From positions 1-5,063 of the forward strand of contig JAKSMH010000128.1 in assembly GCA_024400715.1 (NCBI GenBank): 5,063 nt of DNA, in the 5' to 3' direction. Source of the stretch: Bacteroidales bacterium. GTDB taxonomy: Bacteria > Bacteroidota > Bacteroidia > Bacteroidales > WCHB1-69. The notes under the pieces are model-generated. The model did not search any database. It was given only the letters and a program-made list of their open reading frames with translations, and was not told the origin of the DNA. Shown in pieces: positions 1-5,063 of the stretch (its first letter is position 1; every line of letters begins with the position of its first letter). Both the position numbers and the translations under genes were made by a program.

Positions 1-92
1 CTTCTATTTTTAATGTTTTCGCGCCGTCCCTCTGAATTTTGCGAAGTCCGTTAAACAAATTTTCAAAAGGAAACGACACTGCAAATTTACAC
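1..92 (-). repeat. Promoter/leader direct repeat, copy A
   Basis: This stretch is a diverged copy of 4690-4780 in the same orientation. Shared blocks on the plus strand are CTTCTATTTTT at the left end, GAATTTTGC, AGTCCGTTAAACAAA, and CGACACTGCAAA next to TTACA. Identity by eye is roughly three quarters, with small gaps. Read on the minus strand it holds TAAATTTG (82-89), which fits the Bacteroidetes -7 box, but I see no TTG at the expected distance upstream. The copy probably forms the promoter and 5' leader of a gene lying off the left edge. At the place where copy B has the ATG of the endonuclease frame, copy A reads ATT, so the downstream gene would have to start elsewhere. The repeat may extend beyond the window. 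Confidence 0.7.
82..89 (-). promoter_or_regulatory. Possible -7 promoter box in repeat copy A
   Basis: The minus strand reads TAAATTTG followed by CAGTGTCG, matching TAnnTTTG and lying at the same place as the better-supported promoter of copy B. No TTG is present 19-21 bases upstream, so the promoter may be weak or decayed. It would drive a gene outside the window. Confidence 0.4.
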
Positions 93-176
93 TTTTTTCC
101 ATTACCCCGCTGCCATTTCCCAACTTAAAACAAGAAATGCTGCGCGCGACTTTTCAGCACACGCACAGCGTTTCAG

Positions 177-311
177 CTACTTCGCAACGAAAGCATAAAC
201 CTTGTTGCCAACGCATTTCGCCGTGCCGCCGAGTTTGCGGGCGGCGTTTTGCAATTCACTTAAAGAATTGTACGTTTGGCTGTTGCCGTTGGGGAAATTT
301 AAAGTGTACAT
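177..311 (-). CDS. Small hypothetical protein, 44 residues
   Basis: An ATG at 309-311 opens a 44-codon frame ending in TAG at 177-179. The protein starts MYTLNFPNGN and ends VGNKVYAFVAK. It is basic and soluble, with no signal peptide or membrane segment and one cysteine near residue 33. The pattern of a short strand, a turn (FPNGN), a probable helix (SLSELQNAARKLGG) and a final strand (NKVYAFVA) looks like a compact folded domain rather than random translation. I do not recognise the family. It lies between the ATPase terminator repeat and repeat copy A, on the same strand as all other genes. No clear promoter or ribosome binding site is visible upstream, although a GGATATAGGG stretch precedes the start. 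It could be an intact small gene or the tail of a lost larger one. The overlapping plus-strand frames look like its antisense shadow. Confidence 0.5.
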   Translation of the reverse strand: MYTLNFPNGNSQTYNSLSELQNAARKLGGTAKCVGNKVYAFVAK

Positions 312-401
312 CTTTTCTGCCCTATATCCGTGTCGGGCGCAACTTTTTTTAACTCCTACTCTGTTTCACGCTTTTCGGAACCGCGTTCGCCCCTTCTCGT
401 A

Positions 402-468
402 CAGACGGAAGTGGTTTCAGCCGGCAAAAATAACCCGCGCCTGTGTCGAATGCGGGCATAGGTGCGGG
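402..468. repeat. Terminator-containing repeat, copy C
   Basis: Bases 402-450 match 2179-2228 at about nine positions in ten: CAGACGGAAGTGGTTTCAGC, then GCAAAAATAA, then CCGCGCCTGTG and CGAA. Beyond that only the base-paired region is partly kept. Both copies sit a few tens of bases past the stop codon of a minus-strand gene. Conservation continues about 22 bases beyond the T-tract of the terminator, more than a terminator alone needs. The element is therefore probably a dispersed repeat of this genome that carries or acts as a terminator. Confidence 0.75.
426..468 (-). terminator. Rho-independent terminator after the ATPase gene
   Basis: On the minus strand a GC-rich stem (arms 457-468 and 434-445, 10 of 12 positions paired, 11-base loop) is followed at once by TTATTTTT (426-433). 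It starts 42 bases after the ATPase stop codon. On the plus strand the two mismatches become G-U pairs, so the stem is stronger in that direction, but no T-tract follows it there. Confidence 0.6.
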
Positions 469-510
469 GGTACTTGATTGAAATTTTTCGAGTCAATCTG
501 AGAAGATATG

Positions 511-1869
511 CTACAAGCATACTGTCATATACAACGGCAAGTACGTGATTCCATCCAACTGCTTGTACTCAGCCGCATGAAGCACGTAAGTCGTAGCACA
601 ATATTCAGCATATTTCAATTGGAATTTCTTTAAGGAGCCAAGTGTGTAGCGTTGTGTGGATTTGACCTCAATAGGAGAAATATTCTTGCGCGAAGTGACC
701 TTGGTCTTGCGAATAAGAAAATCTATTTCCATAGTATCGTCTTTATGATTCGCATCGTGGTGAGCAAAAAAGAACAGCTTCCTCCCCGTAGCTTCCAACA
801 TCTGTGCAACTAAGTTTTCCACCAACATCCCCTTATTTATTTCCAACTTGCCCAACATCAGTTTTTTGTATAGTTCATTTAGGTTTTGCAAATTATCCGA
901 AAAGGAATGAGAAATCAGTAGTCCCGTATCATTCAGGTAAAGTTTGTAGCGCGAGTCATCTTTATTCATACTTAAACCCACATTGGGTTCCGTAGCGGCG
1001 ACGCAAAAATTGACTATCCGCGCTTCCTTGAGCCAGAACAGAGCATTTTGATAATTGCGTGTTCTCGCCCCTTGTTTAAGGAAACCTATACGAAAGCGTT
1101 TTTCGTGTCTTTGCAACTGTGCCGGAATAGAATCCCAAATCCGAATGGTTTTTTCTGCATAAATGCCTGCGTAATTGTATATGTCATTGCGATACAAGTC
1201 TAGCAGCAGTCGCTTTGCTTTGTCAACTTGTTCAAAATCTTGAGTTTCCACCCAAGTCTGCACAGCTTGAGGCATTCCCCCCACTATCATATAGGTTCGC
1301 AAGAGGAGCATCATTTTGCGATGCAATGCGGGCTGCAAGTGCTCTTGCTTTGCAAAACATTCACGAGTATAGTCCATCAATTGGTCTTCACCAACCGCCC
1401 ACAAAAACTCTTCAAAATCCATTGGAGACATAGGGATTTTGCGTTCCTCACTGGGGATGAGAACACCTTTCGTATTTTTGCGAATACTGACCAAACTTCC
1501 GGTTTCTATATAATCGTAGCGATGGTCCGCCACTAACATTTTGATGGCTTGCCTGGCTTTAGGATATTTCTGAACCTCGTCAAAAATAATCAAAGAGTGA
1601 CGCTCTTTTAGTTTCACCCCCCATTCCAAACTAATCAGACGGAAGAAAACATCTAAATCCTTCTTATTAAGATAATTGTCAAACAAATCCAATTGTTCGG
1701 AAGACAATGTAGAAAAATCGACTAATATGTATGAATCATATTCACGTCGTGCGCACGCTTCAACAATGTAACTTTTTCCCACACGGCGGGCTCCCTCTAT
1801 AAGCAAAGCCTCCTTCGTTGAACGATTCGTTTTCCATTCCAGTAATTCGCTGTAAATCTTTCGTTTCAT
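511..1869 (-). CDS. AAA_14/DUF4143 family ATP-binding protein
   Basis: This is a P-loop ATPase of 452 residues, a usual size for the AAA_14 plus DUF4143 family. The Walker A motif is GARRVGKS at residues 26-33. The Walker B motif is SLIIFDE, with D97-E98, followed by VQKYPKARQAIKML, typical of AAA_14. A sensor-type segment, YIETGSLV, lies near residues 140-147. The C-terminal half fits DUF4143 and ends in a nuclease-like pattern: EIDFLI with D383, then PIEVKS with E401 and K403. This resembles a PD-(D/E)XK core, and whether it cuts DNA is unknown. There is no signal peptide or membrane span, so it is cytoplasmic. The family is common in many copies in Bacteroidetes and archaea, and no cellular role is firmly established. 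The frame appears intact. It has its own candidate promoter upstream and a terminator-like hairpin downstream, so it is separate from the restriction-modification operon. A role in defence is suggested only by position. Confidence 0.9.
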   Translation of the reverse strand: MKRKIYSELLEWKTNRSTKEALLIEGARRVGKSYIVEACARREYDSYILVDFSTLSSEQLDLFDNYLNKKDLDVFFRLISLEWGVKLKERHSLIIFDEVQKYPKARQAIKMLVADHRYDYIETGSLVSIRKNTKGVLIPSEERKIPMSPMDFEEFLWAVGEDQLMDYTRECFAKQEHLQPALHRKMMLLLRTYMIVGGMPQAVQTWVETQDFEQVDKAKRLLLDLYRNDIYNYAGIYAEKTIRIWDSIPAQLQRHEKRFRIGFLKQGARTRNYQNALFWLKEARIVNFCVAATEPNVGLSMNKDDSRYKLYLNDTGLLISHSFSDNLQNLNELYKKLMLGKLEINKGMLVENLVAQMLEATGRKLFFFAHHDANHKDDTMEIDFLIRKTKVTSRKNISPIEVKSTQRYTLGSLKKFQLKYAEYCATTYVLHAAEYKQLDGITYLPLYMTVCL

Positions 1870-1973
1870 AAATTTGAATACACCATATTGAAATTATTAT
1901 ATTACAGAATTTACACAAAAATACAATTATTAGATATTCAAAATACACACCAAATCAAACGAGTTTGAGATTG

Positions 1974-1981
1974 CAAAGATA
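1974..1981 (-). promoter_or_regulatory. Candidate -7 promoter box for the ATPase gene
   Basis: The minus strand reads TATCTTTG followed by CA, a good match to the Bacteroidetes -7 box. No clean TTG lies 19-21 bases upstream; the nearest similar bases are in TTAAAGTTCAG around 1996-2006. Transcription from here would give an AT-rich leader of about 100 bases before the ATG at 1869. A second, poorer match, TATTTTTG, lies at 1916-1923. Confidence 0.45.
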
Positions 1982-2003
1982 CTATTATTTTCTATTCTGA
2001 ACT

Positions 2004-2150
2004 TTAATGTGGACAAGTTTTCTGGAAGGTATGACGTTTCCAATTCGCCATCGCACCGTTTTTCTCATAGGCCTTATCTCCAACTATCTCAATAAGACTG
2101 GACACCATTCTCTCCGTTTTTATACGATGAAGCCAATTATTTTTACCCAT
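2004..2150 (-). CDS. Small hypothetical protein, 48 residues
   Basis: An ATG at 2148-2150 opens a 48-codon frame ending in TAA at 2004-2006. The protein starts MGKNNWLHRIKTERM, continues through a probable helix (VSSLIEIVGDKAYEKNG), and ends NWKRHTFQKTCPH. It is basic, rich in Lys, Arg and His, has no membrane segment, and has one Cys and two Trp. I do not recognise it. The amphipathic helix and the coherent frame argue for coding origin. The next in-frame stop upstream (TGA, 2178-2180) falls at the edge of terminator repeat copy D. The frame could therefore be an intact small gene starting just after that repeat, or the C-terminal end of an older gene cut off by the repeat. It lies between the restriction-modification operon and the ATPase gene, on the same strand. 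I see no promoter of its own. Confidence 0.4.
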   Translation of the reverse strand: MGKNNWLHRIKTERMVSSLIEIVGDKAYEKNGAMANWKRHTFQKTCPH

Positions 2151-2178
2151 AATTTTTGTAAGAGGACTTCTATTGTAT

Positions 2179-2246
2179 CAGACGGAAGTGGTTTCAGCCC
2201 GCAAAAATAAGCCGCGCCTGTGCCGAAATTGGGCGCAGGGGCAAGT
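2179..2246. repeat. Terminator-containing repeat, copy D
   Basis: This is the partner of 402-468. It begins CAGACGGAAGTGGTTTCAGC and carries the same GCAAAAATAA block and CCGCGCCTGTG arm. It sits 26 bases past the methyltransferase stop codon. Base differences between the two copies within the inner stem mostly keep pairing when read as plus-strand RNA, which suggests the structure is selected. Confidence 0.75.
2203..2242 (-). terminator. Rho-independent terminator after the methyltransferase gene
   Basis: On the minus strand an inner stem CCTGCGCC/GGCACAGG (7 of 8 pairs) and an outer GCC/GGC pair, with a three-base bulge, are followed by TTATTTTT at 2203-2210. The hairpin begins 29 bases after the stop codon and would end the restriction-modification operon before the 48-residue frame and the ATPase gene. 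Confidence 0.55.
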
Positions 2247-2271
2247 TGTTCTTCAAATAATCATGAAGTAT

Positions 2272-3675
2272 TTATTCTTTGATCTTCTCTATCGTAGTAT
2301 CGGTAAACGTCCTCCAGATTTCGAGTTTCACCTTTTTATAGTCATCGAAAAGCTGGCCTACACGCTCTATCTCAAACACAAGACGGAGGTCGTTCTTATC
2401 TTCATTCTCCTGACCTTCCTTACGATAGCCAAGGCGAGCAATCTTGATGTAGTAGAGATCGCGGATGCCTTTGCCCGAAAGGTACGGCATGAAGTAATAG
2501 AGCTTGTTAAGTGCCACGGTGGTCGGGAACTTCTTACCAGTGTAGTAAATCTTGGCTGAACCATCAAGGTACTGTTCCCAATTGTCCTTTTTGACATTGC
2601 AGATGAGGAGGTTCTTGGTGAGGTCAATAGGCAAATCGTGTTTTGAGGATTTCTTACCATACTCAATTTCGTCATCCTCGCGAACCATAAAGTTCCGAGT
2701 AATTGGTTCGAGGTCGTATTGGTCGAAGAGGTCGAGGAAATTGAGCTGTTTTATAACATGTTGCTTTTTATATTTAAGGCGTTTTTCACCAGAGTAGCGG
2801 AAAATAGCATCTGCAACGAAGTAACCAAGATTGACTGGTACAGCATTTCCTATCATTTGTTCGATGTCGGTCTTAGTTCCATCAAACGAAAAGTCTTCAG
2901 GAAAAGTCTGAATCATACTACGTTCACGGGTTGTCAGTGGACGTACTCCCTCCAAAGAGTTTACAGGGTCACCTGGGTGTAGATTGTATCCCTTAGGCAT
3001 AGGACGATTTACACCACGAATGGTCGCACTAGGCTCTTCTGTACTGAAAATGCCACGGCGAACGTAACTGCGAGGGTGACGATAATAATACTTTATGTCC
3101 AGTTTGTCACCAAAGTATTCAGCAACGCTCATTTCGTGATCGGCAAGATTCTCACGAATGACCGTTTGCATAAAGTCATTTTCAGCACCTAAACGACCAA
3201 TCATAACGAAACGCTTACGACGCTGAGGAACACCACATAAAGCAGCATTCAGAACGGTATAACTAGTGCCATAACCTGCTTCGTGGAAGATGGCGAGGGC
3301 ATCCTGCAATTTTTGTGTTTTAGTTATGCGCTCCACATTCTCCATAACGAACCATTGAGGACGGATGGATGCAATAATTCGCGCATAGCAAACTGTAAGG
3401 TCACCACGACCATTGTTCTCATCGCGCTTCCCTGCAGACGAAAAGTCTTGGCATGGAGGACCTCCGATTATCATGTCAGGCGCAAAGGGACGAATCTTTT
3501 CTACAGATCCTTCAACATCCATTAAATCGGCACGGAATGCCGGATGGCTAAAATTGTTGCGGTAAACTGTGAGGGCATCTTGCCAGTTGTCAAAACCTGC
3601 AACTACTTCCATTCCTGCCTTCTCAAAACCAAGGCTAAGACCACCACATCCGCAGAACAAATCTACTACTCTCAT
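2272..3675 (-). CDS. Type II C5-cytosine DNA methyltransferase
   Basis: This enzyme transfers a methyl group from S-adenosylmethionine to carbon 5 of a cytosine in its target and so protects host DNA from the partner endonuclease. All main motifs are present: I (VDLFCGCGGLSLGF, residues 4-17), IV with the catalytic Cys75 (GGPPCQDFS, 71-79), VI (ENV, 112-114), VIII (QRRKR, 151-155), IX (RPLTTRERSMIQTFP, 245-259) and X (IGNAVPVNLG, 275-284). The target-recognition region is about 165-244 and contains YVRRGIFSTEEPSATIRGVN. That stretch recalls methyltransferases acting on CG-centred palindromes such as GRCGYC, but this is from memory and weak. The protein has 467 residues, longer than a minimal enzyme, because about 150 residues (315-467) follow motif X. 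Motif I starts at residue 4, so the ATG at 3675 is the natural start. It lies one base after the endonuclease stop codon, indicating one operon and probable translational coupling. Confidence 0.95.
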   Translation of the reverse strand: MRVVDLFCGCGGLSLGFEKAGMEVVAGFDNWQDALTVYRNNFSHPAFRADLMDVEGSVEKIRPFAPDMIIGGPPCQDFSSAGKRDENNGRGDLTVCYARIIASIRPQWFVMENVERITKTQKLQDALAIFHEAGYGTSYTVLNAALCGVPQRRKRFVMIGRLGAENDFMQTVIRENLADHEMSVAEYFGDKLDIKYYYRHPRSYVRRGIFSTEEPSATIRGVNRPMPKGYNLHPGDPVNSLEGVRPLTTRERSMIQTFPEDFSFDGTKTDIEQMIGNAVPVNLGYFVADAIFRYSGEKRLKYKKQHVIKQLNFLDLFDQYDLEPITRNFMVREDDEIEYGKKSSKHDLPIDLTKNLLICNVKKDNWEQYLDGSAKIYYTGKKFPTTVALNKLYYFMPYLSGKGIRDLYYIKIARLGYRKEGQENEDKNDLRLVFEIERVGQLFDDYKKVKLEIWRTFTDTTIEKIKE

Positions 3676-3676
3676 T

Positions 3677-4705
3677 CTACTTCACAAATAATTCAGGGTG
3701 ACTAACAAGGTATGCATCAAATCTGCGTTCTGGTCGAAGGAATTTCTGACCATCACCAAGGATGATATTTTTAATGTCATACTTTGAAATACGTGGCTTG
3801 GTCAACTCATCACATCTCATCAGTGGGTTGGTTAGTTTTCCACTAATAGCAAATGCCTTATCTGTCTTATAGTTATAAGCAAGGTCATTCACTATGTCTG
3901 TGTAATTAAACTTACCGAACTGAGTAAAGTCCCATAGCATTTTGTAAAGCCAAATAATGGTACGCTGGTTACGGGAAATGTCATCAACAGCATTTGCTTC
4001 GCGCAAACACATTTGGATGACAGAGAGATTCCGCTGCGACGAACGCCAAGCCGTAGCGCGAAAGTCAATAGTGCGGACAGAAACTTCGTCAAGTTGCTGG
4101 AGAATTGAAATCAATTCTGGACGTTTCTGCTCCAACAAATCGACGTATTCATTTAATATGACGCTCTTTAACTCGATAGCTCTTTCCGTATTCTCACGGA
4201 CAACTCTATTGGCTTCTGCTGTATATTTATTGATGAGGAATGCACTCGAACGAACCTCTATGCCAGCAATAGCTTTGGCAACGTAATCGCCAATTTCACA
4301 ACTTGGCTTGAAACTAATGTCATAACCAAGAGAAACATCAAAGTCACTCTTTTTGAATAGTAGGATGTCTGGACGCTTACCAATAGCATCAAGTTCTGCC
4401 TGATAATCATTGAAAAAATTCTCAAATCCTGCATCACCAGCAACTAGATCATCCGATTTTCCATATCTCACAGCAACGATATTCTCGGAATTGTCATTAA
4501 TAGCTCTGAAAATTACATCCTCTGCCCAATCTCCTTGCTGTTTATTGGTAATGAACTCCGAAGATGCCTGTGTAGGCATCGAAGCCTCACTACGCGGCTC
4601 ATCAAAGTCGATGAGACCAGTATGTATCATGCTACAAATTCGGTTTATTATGTCTTTATACTGTTCCATATCATTTGTTCTATGAAAAGCTTCTATTTTT
4701 CTCAT
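3677..4705 (-). CDS. Type II restriction endonuclease, possibly AccI-like
   Basis: This is the probable restriction partner of the adjacent methyltransferase, cutting unmodified DNA. It has 342 residues if it starts at the ATG at 4705. Seen in the sequence: QQGDWAED with E62, then GKRPDILLF with D113, then GIEVRSSAF with E150. The spacing and setting fit a PD-(D/E)XK nuclease core, although Arg152 stands where Lys is usual. The C-terminal half (about 205-342: FRATAWRSSQRNLSVIQMC and later NYKTDKAF) probably recognises the target. Length and the EVRSS block suggest the AccI family to me, but I cannot confirm it, and known AccI is paired with an adenine methyltransferase. Its place just before a cytosine methyltransferase, one base apart, is the strongest evidence of function. 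The start is uncertain. The first five or so codons lie inside the leader repeat, and copy A has no ATG there, so the ATG at 4667-4669 (MEQYKDI, 330 residues) is a good alternative. Confidence 0.75.
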   Translation of the reverse strand: MRKIEAFHRTNDMEQYKDIINRICSMIHTGLIDFDEPRSEASMPTQASSEFITNKQQGDWAEDVIFRAINDNSENIVAVRYGKSDDLVAGDAGFENFFNDYQAELDAIGKRPDILLFKKSDFDVSLGYDISFKPSCEIGDYVAKAIAGIEVRSSAFLINKYTAEANRVVRENTERAIELKSVILNEYVDLLEQKRPELISILQQLDEVSVRTIDFRATAWRSSQRNLSVIQMCLREANAVDDISRNQRTIIWLYKMLWDFTQFGKFNYTDIVNDLAYNYKTDKAFAISGKLTNPLMRCDELTKPRISKYDIKNIILGDGQKFLRPERRFDAYLVSHPELFVK

Positions 4706-4780
4706 CTCGCACCGCCACTCAGAATTTTGCTTAGTCCGTTAAACAAAATCCGAAAGGAAAACGACACTGCAAAGTTACAT
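4690..4780 (-). repeat. Promoter/leader direct repeat, copy B
   Basis: This is the partner of 1-92, in the same orientation. It covers the -7 box, the 5' leader and the first codons of the longer endonuclease frame. In the minus-strand RNA, GGATTTTG (4745-4752) can pair with CAAAATTC (4723-4730) across a 14-base loop containing TTTAACGGACT. Copy A keeps this loop exactly and can form a less regular stem. The leader may therefore be a structured regulatory RNA segment or simply a duplicated promoter region. Confidence 0.7.
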
Positions 4781-4799
4781 ATTATTTTCTCGCTTCCAA
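4770..4799 (-). promoter_or_regulatory. Bacteroidetes-type promoter of the restriction-modification operon
   Basis: On the minus strand TTG (4797-4799) is separated by exactly 19 bases from TAACTTTG (4770-4777), an excellent match to the -33/-7 consensus of Bacteroidetes. Transcription would begin some 60 bases before the ATG at 4705 and would cover both the endonuclease and methyltransferase genes. The -33 element lies just past the end of the BRO-N remnant, outside the repeated part, so copy A lacks it. No operator or controller-protein gene is visible. Confidence 0.7.
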
Positions 4800-4815
4800 C
4801 AATGCAGCGAAATTT

Positions 4816-5063
4816 TTATTGAAATTTTCTGGGATAATTTGTTGGGTAAACTTTGGCGCGGTAAAAGTCGGCGCCACACAAAATGGCTTTCTCCGGGTCG
4901 GCAATTTCGTCGAGGCGTTCGCTGCCCACTTGCGCCAGCCACATCTTGAACGGCTCCGCCTTGGGCGATGGAATGGACTGAATGAGACGCAGAAGTCCTT
5001 TTGTGTCAAGAACTTTACTCTTTTCCCACAACTATTCGTTCGTCAGAATCTTTTTCAAACACA
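4816..5063 (-). pseudogene. BRO-N/antirepressor-family gene remnant
   Basis: The frame from 5031 to 4816 encodes VLDTKGLLRLIQSIPSPKAE, then PFKMWLAQVGSERLDEIADPE. This is the hallmark C-terminal part of the BRO-N domain found in phage antirepressors and related bacterial proteins. Usual proteins carry about 80 or more residues before this block and a tail after it. Here the frame upstream is closed by TAG at 5032-5034, although the few residues beyond it (CLKKILTNE) may belong to the same gene. Downstream the similarity fades after GADFYRAKVY, and the frame ends at 4816-4818. In the next reading frame the bases encode IIPENFNKNFAALLEARK and stop, which looks like a real C-terminus and could reflect a frameshift or a fused second fragment. 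The only start for the open part is TTG. I take it as a broken phage-type gene at the border of the restriction-modification module. Confidence 0.65.

Noticed and set aside
434..468. The copy C hairpin as a plus-strand terminator
   Set aside because: The stem is stronger on the plus strand, but no T-tract follows it there, while the minus strand has TTATTTTT directly after the stem.
137..477. Two overlapping plus-strand frames of 71 and 91 residues
   Set aside because: They lie antisense to the more convincing 44-residue frame and run into the terminator repeat. Their Cys- and Arg-rich composition looks like reverse-strand translation.
1760..1948. Minus-strand frame of 62 residues upstream of and overlapping the ATPase start
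   Set aside because: It covers the Walker A region in another frame; the ATPase frame explains the sequence.
2018..2120. Possible insertion-sequence ends, GTGGACAAG and ACTGGACAC
   Set aside because: The two ends are not inverted repeats of each other, and no transposase lies between them.
2007..2210. Plus-strand frame of 67 residues
   Set aside because: It is antisense to the 48-residue minus-strand frame and ends within repeat copy D; its composition gives no domain signal.
2173..2559. Plus-strand frame of 128 residues
   Set aside because: It starts in repeat copy D and runs antisense through the C-terminal part of the methyltransferase, whose frame is clearly the coding one.
1..4780. 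Repeats A and B as ends of a transposon
   Set aside because: They are direct, not inverted, they contain a promoter and leader, and no transposase or integrase gene is present.
1..5063. tRNA, rRNA or CRISPR array
   Set aside because: No cloverleaf-like segment, rRNA-like conserved block, or regularly spaced short repeats were seen on reading both strands.

Overview
The window looks like Bacteroidetes DNA, probably Bacteroidales. The gene families are typical of that phylum. Candidate promoters on the minus strand fit the Bacteroidetes -33/-7 type (TTG, about 19 bases, TAnnTTTG), and strong Shine-Dalgarno sequences are not evident. No species can be named. Every convincing gene lies on the minus strand, so the window is best read from right to left.

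Layout from right to left. (1) 4816-5063 holds a broken remnant of a BRO-N/antirepressor-type gene. (2) 4690-4799 holds a promoter followed by a leader sequence; a diverged copy of the leader lies at 1-92 in the same orientation. (3) 4705-3677 and 3675-2272 form a two-gene type II restriction-modification operon. The first gene is a PD-(D/E)XK-like, possibly AccI-like endonuclease. The second is a C5-cytosine DNA methyltransferase with all main motifs and an extra C-terminal domain of about 150 residues. (4) 2242-2203 is a terminator-like hairpin inside a repeat that recurs at 402-468. (5) 2150-2004 is an unrecognised 48-residue reading frame. (6) 1981-1869 carries a candidate promoter and leader, and 1869-511 encodes an AAA_14/DUF4143 ATPase. 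(7) 468-426 is the second copy of the terminator repeat. (8) 311-177 is a 44-residue reading frame. (9) 92-1 is the second copy of the promoter/leader repeat, probably serving a gene off the left edge.

The endonuclease and methyltransferase should work together: the methyltransferase marks host sites and the endonuclease cuts unmarked foreign DNA. Their genes are one base apart, so they are probably co-transcribed and translationally coupled. The ATPase is a separate unit with its own promoter and terminator, and a link to defence is only positional. By eye the modification genes and the ATPase look more AT-rich than the flanks at 100-480 and 4850-5000. Together with the broken phage-type gene at the border, this suggests an accessory or defence-type insertion. 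I see no RNA gene, CRISPR array or complete insertion sequence. The least explained parts are the methyltransferase C-terminal domain, the two paired repeat families, and the two small reading frames.
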